Source: Phenylobacterium sp.
Lineage (GTDB): Bacteria; Pseudomonadota; Alphaproteobacteria; Caulobacterales; Caulobacteraceae
DNA length: 15,369 bases
Direction: 5' to 3'
NCBI GenBank assembly: GCA_028290925.1
Contig: JAQGIX010000056.1
Span: 1-15,369 of the forward strand
The notes beneath the pieces are model-generated. The model saw nothing but the letters and a program-made list of their open reading frames with translations, ran no database searches and was not told the origin of the DNA. Positions within the stretch are counted from its first letter, which is position 1. Each line of letters begins with the position of its first letter. A program made the position numbers and the translations under genes. Positions 1-5,916 of the stretch are shown piece by piece.

Positions 1-2
1 CG

Positions 3-929
3 CCGGCGCCCGTGCAACCGCCGGCCCAGGCCAGCTACCTGACCCCGGACGGGGCTGTGCGGATCACCGGCTACAACGACATGCGCGGCCTGATCGAGGC
101 CTGGGACACCGCCTTCGTCGCCGCCAACCCGGCCGTGCGGTTCGCCCCCGACCTGCCCAGCACCCGCAGCGCCCCGCCGGCCCTGATCGCCGGCCGCTCG
201 GCGTTGGCGCCCATGGGCGCCGAATTCACCGCAGCTGACCTGGCCGCCTACCGCCGCGCCGTCGGCTCCACGCCGCTGGTGATCCGCGTGGCCCACGATT
301 CCCTCGACCCGAAGGCGCTCTCCGGCCCGCTGGGGCTGATCGTGGCGGCGGACAACCCGCTGGCGTCGCTCACCCTGCCGCAGGTCGCCCGGCTGTTCGC
401 CGCGGACGGCGGCGCCCGCACCTGGGGCGACCTGGGGCTGACGGGCGCCTGGGCCGGCCGGCCGATCCATCTGCTGGGGATCAAGCCGGACGCCGCGCTC
501 GCCCTCTTCCTCCAGGCCAAGGCCTTCCCCGGCCGGCCCTATTCTCCGGCGCTCCGCGGCTTCGGCCATTCGACCGATGTGGTGGCGGCTGTCGCCAAGG
601 ATCCCGACGCCATTGGCTTCGGCGCGGTCAACGTGGCGACGCCTGAGGTGAAGGTGCTGCCACTGGCCGCCGCGGCCGGGCGGTCGCCGGTCGCCCCCAG
701 CGGGGAGGCCCTGCAGGCGGGGCGCTATCCGCTGGACCGCCAGCTGCTGATCTATGCGCGCCGCCCGCTCGATCCCCTGGTGCGGGCCTATCTGAGCCTG
801 GCGCTCTCTTGCGAGGGCCAGGCCATCATCGCCGCCGATCCGCTCGGCTACATCCCGCTCACCCCGGCCCAGGCGCGGAGCGAACGCGCCAAGCTGCGCC
901 GGGGACACGCGCCAGGGGGAGGGGAATAG
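3..929 (+). CDS. PstS-like phosphate-binding periplasmic protein, 5' end outside window
   Basis: Substrate-binding protein of the PstS/PBP-like type, probably periplasmic and probably binding phosphate or a related oxyanion. The frame is open to the left edge, and the residues before the first available start (GTG at 12) read P-A-P-V-Q-P-P-A-Q-A, like the end of a signal peptide. I therefore treat the gene as 5'-truncated rather than starting at 12. Family-like stretches in order are ITGYNDMRGLIEAW (binding-lobe start), an APMGAEF segment, LGLIVAADNPLASLTLPQVARLF (the PstS 'NP...L...ql..IF' pattern), a TWGDLGL segment, and a late segment resembling 'V...pgaIGF'. About 305 residues are visible, close to family length. 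The gene ends 24 bp from the convergent transporter gene. No pst permease genes are visible, so it may be a stand-alone or TonB-receptor-associated PstS homologue. The family is fairly sure; the ligand is inferred. Confidence 0.75.
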   Translation, partial: PAPVQPPAQASYLTPDGAVRITGYNDMRGLIEAWDTAFVAANPAVRFAPDLPSTRSAPPALIAGRSALAPMGAEFTAADLAAYRRAVGSTPLVIRVAHDSLDPKALSGPLGLIVAADNPLASLTLPQVARLFAADGGARTWGDLGLTGAWAGRPIHLLGIKPDAALALFLQAKAFPGRPYSPALRGFGHSTDVVAAVAKDPDAIGFGAVNVATPEVKVLPLAAAAGRSPVAPSGEALQAGRYPLDRQLLIYARRPLDPLVRAYLSLALSCEGQAIIAADPLGYIPLTPAQARSERAKLRRGHAPGGGE

Positions 930-953
930 GCGCGCGTCCCCGGGCCGCTCCGA

Positions 954-2306
954 TCAGCCTCCGAGCACTCGGAAGGCGATCAGCGCCAGGGTCACCGTGA
1001 TCGCCCCACCGATGCGGGTGGCGATCTGGGCGAACGGCATCAGCTGCATGCGGTTGGCGGCCGACAGGATGGCGACGTCGCCGGTGCCGCCCTGGCCCGA
1101 GTGGCAGGCGTTCACGATGGCCACGTCGATCGGGTACATCTTCAGGAACCGCGCCACCACGAAGCCCGTCCCCATCAGGGTCGCCACCGTGGCGATGATG
1201 GTGATCAGGGTCGGCGCGTTGAACGCCGCCACCAGCTTGTCCCAGGGCGTCATGGCCACGCCGATGGCGAACAGCAGCGGATAGGTCACCGCGGTGCGGA
1301 AGAACTGATAGACGCTGTAGGCGCCCTGCTCGAGGTTCGGCGAGACCAGCTGGCCGAGCTTCAGCACGACCGTCAGCAGCAGCATGGTCACCGGCGCCGG
1401 GAAGTCCCACAGCTTCTGGGCCACCGTACCGGCCAGGTAGAGGGTCACCGCCATCACCGCGGCGCCCGCCACCGTCTCGATGCCCGGATGGGGGCGCACG
1501 GCGTGCTCGCCGGTCAGCTCCACGTCCTGCTCGCCGACCTGCAGCCGGCCCTCGCCGGTCAGCTGCGGGCGCCGCTTGCCGAGGTAGTTCAGTCCGCCCG
1601 CGAAGATGATCGCCGTCAGGCTGCCCAGCATCACCGACGGCAGGATCTCGGCGAACAGGCCGCCCTGCGCCTCGTGGCTGATCGCGGCGTAGCCCATGGA
1701 GAGCGGCAGGGCGCCCTCGCCCACCCCGCCGGCCATGATCGGCACGACGATCTTGAACAGGGTGTGGTTGAGGCCAAGGCCGAGCGCCGATCCGACCCCG
1801 CAGCCCACCAGGCCGGCCGCCACCGAGCCCAGCGCCAGCGGCACGAAGATCTTCAGGAAGCCGCCCACCAGCACCCGGCGATCCATGCCCAGGATCGAGC
1901 CGACGATGATGCAGGAGATGAACAGATAGAGGAAGTTGCTGGCCTTGGTGAAGGTGGTGACCGACTCCACCAGCGGCTTCGGCAGCAGGTGCGCATAGAC
2001 CAGGTAGGACGGGATGAAGGTGGCGAAGATCGCCGCCGCCCCGAAGTTGCGGATATAGGGCAGCCGCTTGCCGAGCTCGGCGCAGGCGAAGCCGCCGGCC
2101 GCCAGGACAGCCATGTTCATCAGGATGTCCGCGGGGACCTTGCCCTGGCTCACGTAGAAGCCGGCCAGCGCCAGGATCGCCACGAAGATCGGCGCCGGCA
2201 CGATGCCGATCTTGAAGTCCATGACCCGCCACCACCAGGTCAGCGCCGTGCCGCGCGGCGGCTCGGACGCGGCGAGGCCTGCGCCGGGCGCAACAGTTTC
2301 GGACAT
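954..2306 (-). CDS. 2-hydroxycarboxylate transporter (CitS/2-HCT family symporter)
   Basis: Inner-membrane secondary transporter of the 2-hydroxycarboxylate family (TC 2.A.24; CitS, CimH, MaeN). Known members move citrate or malate with Na+ or H+. The 450-residue length fits the family. About a dozen hydrophobic segments flank two hallmark GGxG re-entrant loops: GGVG at residues 193-196 and GGTGD at 406-410. The second is followed by the signature LMPFAQIATRIGGA (422-435), whose arginine (about 431) corresponds to the substrate-binding Arg of CitS. I chose the ATG at 2306 (MSETV...) because GGGAG lies 8 nt upstream; an in-frame ATG at 2321 would place that Shine-Dalgarno inside the gene. It lies 83 bp downstream of the beta-propeller gene on the same strand and is probably co-transcribed with it. 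The exact substrate (citrate, malate or another) cannot be read from sequence. Confidence 0.9.
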   Translation of the reverse strand: MSETVAPGAGLAASEPPRGTALTWWWRVMDFKIGIVPAPIFVAILALAGFYVSQGKVPADILMNMAVLAAGGFACAELGKRLPYIRNFGAAAIFATFIPSYLVYAHLLPKPLVESVTTFTKASNFLYLFISCIIVGSILGMDRRVLVGGFLKIFVPLALGSVAAGLVGCGVGSALGLGLNHTLFKIVVPIMAGGVGEGALPLSMGYAAISHEAQGGLFAEILPSVMLGSLTAIIFAGGLNYLGKRRPQLTGEGRLQVGEQDVELTGEHAVRPHPGIETVAGAAVMAVTLYLAGTVAQKLWDFPAPVTMLLLTVVLKLGQLVSPNLEQGAYSVYQFFRTAVTYPLLFAIGVAMTPWDKLVAAFNAPTLITIIATVATLMGTGFVVARFLKMYPIDVAIVNACHSGQGGTGDVAILSAANRMQLMPFAQIATRIGGAITVTLALIAFRVLGG

Positions 2307-2389
2307 CTTGTCGTCTCCCATCGGGGGTCCCGGCCGGAGCCGGCTCGTTCCTCTCCCGCCCGGCGCTCGGGCGACGTTCGGTCGCGCCT

Positions 2390-3442
2390 CTAGTCGGGCG
2401 CGTAGGTCAGCAGGGTGAAGGTGTCATCGAGATAGCGGTTTGGATAGAAGGCGCCGGCGCGCTTGTTCACCGGCTTGGCGGGATCGACGATGCCCTCAGC
2501 GGTCACGGTGTAGATCTTCCGGGTGACCGGATCGAGCGCCATGGTCCGGGCGATCGGCCGGGTCGTCACCGCGCCCGCCAGCTTGTAGGCGTCGGGTCCG
2601 AGCTGGTCGAAGATCACGATGTTGCCGTCCAGGCCGTTGGAGGTGAACACCCGCCGGCTGGCCGGATCGTAGACCACGCCGTCGTTGCCGCGGCCGATCT
2701 CCTGGGTGGTGATCACATGGCCGTTGGCGGCGTCCACCACCGCCATGACCGGATGCTCGCCCTTGCAGCCGACGAACAGCCGGCCGGCGGCGCGGTCGAC
2801 GGCGATGCCGGTGGGCATCTGGCAGCCGGGAAGCGGCCACTCGGCGACCACGGCGCGCTTGCGGGCGTCGACCTTGGCCAGCCGGTTCTTGTCGCGCTCG
2901 TTGACATAGAGGTAGCCCTGGCCGTCGGCGGCGACGCCCTCGAGTTCCTCGGCGTCCATGTGCAGCCGCCCGGTGAGCCTGGCGGTCTTGGCGTCCACGA
3001 ACACCAGTTCCTGGCTGTCGCCGAGCGTGAAGGCCAGCTGTCCGGTGACGGGCTCGTAGAAGGCGGCGTCGGCCGACTCGCCCAGCTTCACGCGGTCCAG
3101 GGTCTTCAGGGTGGAGAGCTGGAAGACGGTGGTGCTGCCGTCCTCGTTGGCGGTGTAGCCGCGGTCCGCCTCGGGCACGAGGGCGGCGATGTTGGCGCCT
3201 TCGGAGTTCTCGATGCGGCCCACCTGCCGTTGGGCCTTGGCGTCATAGACCGTGACGCCCAACTTGCGCCGCCCGACGAAGACGTAGGAGCGGACCGGGT
3301 CGACGGTCACATAGTCCCAGCTGGGCGAGGCGCCCTTCAGGCTCACCGCCGATTCCAGCCGGTAGCCCGGCGCCGCATGGGCCCCGCCCGCCGCCGCGAC
3401 CGCGCACAGGGCGGCCAGCGCCGTTCGTCTCCAGACCACCAT
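2390..3442 (-). CDS. Secreted YncE-family beta-propeller protein
   Basis: Predicted periplasmic or secreted seven-bladed beta-propeller of the YncE/YVTN-repeat type, 350 residues. It has a signal peptide (VWRR, then hydrophobic residues to about 22, cleavage near AHA|AP). Repeated blade motifs follow, such as DYVTVDPVRSYVFVGRR (about 43-59), GIAVDRAAGRLFVGCK (212-227), DGVVYDPASRRVFTSNG (254-270) and TMALDPVTRKIYTV (300-313), each matching 'the-D-P-..-r-.-yV'. The start is supported by GGGAGGAG about 6 nt upstream of the ATG. It is the first gene of a probable two-gene unit with the 2-HCT transporter. In E. coli yncE is divergent from the TonB-dependent receptor gene yncD, so a propeller and a TonB receptor in one locus is a recurrent pairing. 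The molecular role is unknown; ligand or metal capture is inference. The upstream 11-bp-phased operator ends about 100 bp before the start. Confidence 0.85.
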   Translation of the reverse strand: MVVWRRTALAALCAVAAAGGAHAAPGYRLESAVSLKGASPSWDYVTVDPVRSYVFVGRRKLGVTVYDAKAQRQVGRIENSEGANIAALVPEADRGYTANEDGSTTVFQLSTLKTLDRVKLGESADAAFYEPVTGQLAFTLGDSQELVFVDAKTARLTGRLHMDAEELEGVAADGQGYLYVNERDKNRLAKVDARKRAVVAEWPLPGCQMPTGIAVDRAAGRLFVGCKGEHPVMAVVDAANGHVITTQEIGRGNDGVVYDPASRRVFTSNGLDGNIVIFDQLGPDAYKLAGAVTTRPIARTMALDPVTRKIYTVTAEGIVDPAKPVNKRAGAFYPNRYLDDTFTLLTYAPD

Positions 3443-3541
3443 GCCGTTGCTCCTCCCCCGCGTACGGGCCGCTTGTTCTTCTGGGCGTCACCGGGCGCCG
3501 AGGCGTCGCGGCTACCTTGGCCGCTAGGCTCGCGGGTCAAC

Positions 3542-3580
3542 CTGAACCGACCCTAACGGACGACTGAAAGCCCGTTCAGG
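3542..3580. promoter_or_regulatory. Operator A: four 11-bp-phased half-sites between yncE-like gene and response regulator
   Basis: Read in the direction of the beta-propeller gene (minus strand), the half-sites are CTGAA (3579-3575), TTCAG (3568-3564), GTTAG (3557-3553) and TTCAG (3546-3542), each starting exactly 11 bp after the last. The outermost elements also form a perfect 10-bp inverted repeat (3538-3547 with 3574-3583). Tandem sites at about 11 bp are typical for OmpR/PhoB-family regulators. A TTGACC resembling a -35 element (3540-3535, minus strand) abuts the last half-site, but I see no good -10. The site lies 76 bp upstream of the regulator gene, so it could control both directions. 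The pattern is seen; the binding protein is inferred. Confidence 0.6.
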
Positions 3581-3591
3581 TTGTCGGGGCG

Positions 3592-3640
3592 GCCCAGCCT
3601 GCGCCGCGATGGCCGCTTGCGGCGGGCCGCGTCGCTGGGC
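3592..3640 (+). promoter_or_regulatory. Possible hairpin in the response-regulator leader
   Basis: GCCCAGC (3592-3598) can pair with GCTGGGC (3634-3640), enclosing a GC-rich stretch that contains a further small hairpin (GCCG, cttg, CGGC). The structure ends 15 nt before the regulator ATG, and no Shine-Dalgarno is visible in between. It could affect translation initiation, but in DNA this GC-rich a 7-bp stem is only weak evidence. Confidence 0.25.
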
Positions 3641-3655
3641 TAGCCCTGTCGCACG

Positions 3656-4321
3656 ATGAAGGTCCTGGTGGTCGAAGACGAGTTGCGTTTGGGGCAGTTC
3701 CTGCGGCAGGGACTGTCGGAGCACGCCCACACGGTGACCTGGGTGCAGAGCTGCCGCGAGGCCAACGACGCGTTGGTGGAGACCAAGTACGACCTCATCG
3801 TGCTCGACCTCTCCCTGCCCGATGGCGACGGCATCGACCTGGTGCGCGAGTGGCGGGCGAGCGGCTTCAACGAGCCGGTGCTGATCCTGTCGGCCCGCGA
3901 CAGCCTGGAGGACCGGATCAAGGGCCTCGACGTGGGCGCCGACGACTACCTGCCCAAGCCGTTCAGCCTGGAGGAACTGCTGGCGCACATGCGCGCCCTG
4001 CTGCGCCGCCAGTCGGTGCTCAAGCAGACCGTGCTCGAGCGCAACGGCATCAAGCTCGACCTCCTGGGCCACACGGTCCACGTCAACGGCGGCCCCGTGG
4101 ACCTGACCGGCCGCGAGTACGCGCTGCTGGAGATCTTCATGCAGAACGGCGGCCGCGTGCTGACCCGCACCCTGATCTCCGAGAAGATCTGGTCGTCGCA
4201 CTACGAGGTCGATACCAACCTGCTGGACGTCTACATGAGCCGGCTGCGCGCCAAGCTCGAGGGCGCGTTGGGCAAGCCGGTGTTCAAGACCGTCCGCGGC
4301 ATCGGATATCAGCTGCTATGA
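3656..4321 (+). CDS. OmpR-family response regulator
   Basis: Two-component response regulator of 221 residues, a cytoplasmic DNA-binding transcription factor. The receiver domain (1-115) has the acidic pocket E7-D8-E9, phospho-acceptor D51 (LIVLDLSLPDGDG), the conserved Ser at 79 and Lys at 101 (LPKPF). The C-terminal winged helix (about 125-220) shows GREYALLEIFMQNGGRVLTR, a recognition-helix region DTNLLDVYMSRLRAKL, and the closing hairpin VRGIGYQLL. The start at 3656 gives MKVLVVEDE, the normal receiver N terminus; a TAG shortly upstream and the lack of a clear Shine-Dalgarno suggest a leaderless or weakly initiated message. The stop overlaps the kinase start (ATGA). The paired operators flanking this gene pair are the natural candidates for its targets. 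It is closest in type to the QseB/PmrA/TctD group, though the subgroup is not certain. Confidence 0.95.
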   Translation: MKVLVVEDELRLGQFLRQGLSEHAHTVTWVQSCREANDALVETKYDLIVLDLSLPDGDGIDLVREWRASGFNEPVLILSARDSLEDRIKGLDVGADDYLPKPFSLEELLAHMRALLRRQSVLKQTVLERNGIKLDLLGHTVHVNGGPVDLTGREYALLEIFMQNGGRVLTRTLISEKIWSSHYEVDTNLLDVYMSRLRAKLEGALGKPVFKTVRGIGYQLL

Positions 4322-5694
4322 GATCGATCGGCGCCCGGCTGACCTTCTGGTACGCGCTCAGCGCGACGGTCACCATGGCGATCCTGTTCCTGGCCGGCTA
4401 CCAGCTCCTCGAGACCCGGCTGATCCACGGCCTCGACCAGCTCAACGAGGCGGAGTTCCGCCAGCTGCAGGCGCACCTCGGCGCCGACTACAAGAAGCTC
4501 AATTCCCGCGAGATGGACGAGCGCATCCGCAACACCAGCGAGTCCGGCTCGGTGCTGTTCTACATCGCCATCGACGAGCCGACCGCCGACATCAAGTTCA
4601 AGTCGCACAACCTGCGCGGACTCGAGATCCCCGACATCAAGGGCAAGCGCGCCTATTCCGCCGAAATGGCCGGTCTCGGCGACCTGCGGGTGGACGAGTT
4701 CCTGCTGCCGCCGTTCGACGTGACCATCGCCACCTCGGCGCGATCGGTGCACGACGGCATGCGCGAATACGCCAAGGTCTGCCTGGCCCTGCTGATCGCC
4801 ATGCTGGTGGCGAGCCTGGGGATCGGGCTCGGGTTGAGTCGGCTGCTGCTGCGCCCGATGCGCGCCATCCGCGAGACCGCCAACCGGATCGGCTCCGACA
4901 ATCTCTCCGAGCGCATTCCGGTCTCCGACGTACAGGACGAGCTCACCGAGCTCTCCAAGCTGCTCAACCAGATGTTCGACCGCCTGGAGTCGGCCTTCGA
5001 CCAGATCCGCCGGTTCTCCGCCGACGCCTCGCACGAGCTGAAGACGCCCTTGTCGCTGATCCGGCTGCACGCCGAGAAGATGCTCGGCGACGGCGATCTG
5101 CCGGCGGCCCATGCCGAAGCCCTGCTGGTGCAGATCGACGAGCTCGCCCGCCTCAACCAGATCATCGACGAGATGCTGTTCCTGTCGCGGGCGGAGGCCA
5201 AGGCGATCGCCTTCGACCTCAAGCCGCGCGACCCGGCGCGGTTCCTGGACAACTTCGCCCAGGACGCCCAGGCGCTGGCCGAGCACACCGGCCGCGGTTT
5301 CCAGTGGACTCACGTCGGCAAGGGCCGGGCCGCGTTCGAGGAAAAGTGGATCCGGCAGGTGCTGCTCAACGTCTTCACGAACGCCCTGAACGCGTCGCCC
5401 CCGGGCGGATTGGTCACCCTCACCTCGGAGATCGGCGGCGGCCGGTGGCGCGTCAGCGTCGAGGACGATGGCCCCGGTCTGGCGGCCGATCAGCGCCAAC
5501 GGATCTTCGAGCGGTTCGTGCGCTTCAACGTTGCGGCCAACGGAGATCGCGGCAGCGGCCTCGGCCTGACCATCTCCAAGAGCATCATCGACCTGCACGG
5601 CGGCCAGATGCGCGCCGAGCCGGCCGTGGGTCACCGTGGCCTGAGGGTCACCTTCGAGATCCCGACCGTCGCCGCGGCGATGCTGGCGGCCTGA
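4318..5694 (+). CDS. Sensor histidine kinase, partner of the OmpR-type regulator
   Basis: Inner-membrane histidine kinase of 458 residues. TM1 is at about 11-30, followed by a periplasmic sensor region of about 120 residues (31-150) that I do not recognise. TM2 is at about 152-174 and a HAMP linker at about 175-228. The HisKA domain has the H-box FSADASHELKTPLSLIRLH with phospho-acceptor H239. The HATPase domain has an N-box at about 348-360 (LLNVFTNALNAS), G1 DDGPG (383-387), an F-box-like FERFVRF and G2 GSGLGL (412-417). All catalytic motifs look intact. The ATG overlaps the regulator stop by 4 nt, so translation is coupled and the two form a cognate pair. Sensors of this size are typical for kinases reading small molecules or metals; here a substrate of the adjacent receptor or transporter is a plausible signal (inference). 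It ends just upstream of operator B. Confidence 0.93.
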   Translation: MRSIGARLTFWYALSATVTMAILFLAGYQLLETRLIHGLDQLNEAEFRQLQAHLGADYKKLNSREMDERIRNTSESGSVLFYIAIDEPTADIKFKSHNLRGLEIPDIKGKRAYSAEMAGLGDLRVDEFLLPPFDVTIATSARSVHDGMREYAKVCLALLIAMLVASLGIGLGLSRLLLRPMRAIRETANRIGSDNLSERIPVSDVQDELTELSKLLNQMFDRLESAFDQIRRFSADASHELKTPLSLIRLHAEKMLGDGDLPAAHAEALLVQIDELARLNQIIDEMLFLSRAEAKAIAFDLKPRDPARFLDNFAQDAQALAEHTGRGFQWTHVGKGRAAFEEKWIRQVLLNVFTNALNASPPGGLVTLTSEIGGGRWRVSVEDDGPGLAADQRQRIFERFVRFNVAANGDRGSGLGLTISKSIIDLHGGQMRAEPAVGHRGLRVTFEIPTVAAAMLAA

Positions 5695-5716
5695 CCCGAC
5701 CGCTCCCGCGGACTCG

Positions 5717-5755
5717 CCTGAATTTCAATTCAGCCCCGCGACAGGTTTGCGACAG
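5717..5755. promoter_or_regulatory. Operator B: four 11-bp-phased half-sites upstream of the TonB receptor
   Basis: Plus-strand half-sites are CTGAA (5718-5722), TTCAG (5729-5733), GACAG (5740-5744) and GACAG (5751-5755), each starting exactly 11 bp after the last. The first two form a 16-bp palindrome (CTGAATT, TC, AATTCAG), and the last two are within a perfect GCGACAG direct repeat. Relative to the downstream gene, the layout and orientation equal those of operator A relative to the beta-propeller gene. On the minus strand the two GACAG sites read CTGTC at 11-bp spacing, which also resembles a Pho box. A weak -10 (CAGAAT, 5780-5785) lies at the right distance if the site replaces or overlaps the -35. 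Confidence 0.65.
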
Positions 5756-5756
5756 C

Positions 5757-5785
5757 TTCCGGCCAAACCTTGGCCACATCAGAAT
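5757..5785 (+). promoter_or_regulatory. Candidate activator-dependent promoter of the TonB receptor, with internal palindrome
   Basis: CAGAAT (5780-5785) matches TATAAT at four of six positions and lies 17 bp after a poor -35 (TTCCGG, 5757-5762) that directly follows operator B, as expected where an activator compensates for a weak -35. The spacer contains a 15-bp palindrome, GGCCAA-ACC-TTGGCC (5761-5775), which could be a separate repressor site. Transcription would then start near 5792, just before the structured leader. The promoter assignment is inference. Confidence 0.35.
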
Positions 5786-5803
5786 CAAGGGCGCGCCGTT
5801 CAG

Positions 5804-5895
5804 GGCGTGCCCGCGACTTGGGAGCTAACGCCGTTCGACCCTGCTCATGGCGGGGTCGGACCTCAAGGCACGCCGGGACGACCGAAAGGTCCGTC
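5804..5895 (+). ncRNA. Structured 5' leader of the TonB receptor mRNA (candidate cis-regulatory RNA)
   Basis: Three nested or adjacent stems can be drawn by eye. An outer 8-bp perfect stem pairs GGCGTGCC (5804-5811) with GGCACGCC (5867-5874). An inner 12-bp hairpin pairs GTTCGACCCTGC (5833-5844) with GCGGGGTCGGAC (5850-5861), with two G-U pairs and loop TCATG. A third hairpin (5877-5895) has stem GACG-ACC / GGT-C-CGTC with one bulged C and a GAAA tetraloop. The last ends 21 nt before the ATG, near the AGGGGAGGA ribosome binding site. A purine-rich internal loop (5812-5832, containing ACTTGGGAGCTAACG) would be the natural ligand or pairing site. CCCGCGACTTGGGAG is faintly like the cobalamin-riboswitch core, but the B12-box consensus is not met. 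It could be a riboswitch, a protein-binding leader or an sRNA target; it could also be chance in GC-rich DNA. Confidence 0.45.
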
Positions 5896-5916
5896 GCGGC
5901 CAGGGGAGGACTAGGG

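Noticed and set aside
921..941. Terminator hairpin between the convergent PstS-like and transporter genes
   Set aside because: Only GGGG/CCCC can pair and there is no T-tract; too weak to annotate.
859..2235. Second long minus-strand frame over the transporter
   Set aside because: Out of frame with the clear 2-HCT protein, Gly/Arg-rich, no motif.
2307..2321. Upstream ATG at 2321 for the transporter
   Set aside because: GGGAG lies just before the ATG at 2306, inside the longer version; 2306 is preferred.
1101..2393. Long plus-strand open frame opposite the CitS-type gene
   Set aside because: Arg/His/Gln-rich low-complexity translation typical of antisense frames in GC-rich DNA; the minus-strand transporter has clear family motifs.
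5770..5916. 49-residue N-terminal extension of the TonB receptor from an ATG at 5770
   Set aside because: It would place the signal peptide internally, lacks a ribosome site and covers the structured leader; the ATG at 5917 has AGGGGAGGA and a proper signal peptide.
5780..5916. Cobalamin riboswitch before the TonB receptor
   Set aside because: CCCGCGACTTGGGAG and GCCAGGGGAGGAC echo parts of the consensus, but the B12 box, the GCCACTG element and the overall layout are missing; kept only as a comparison for the structured leader.
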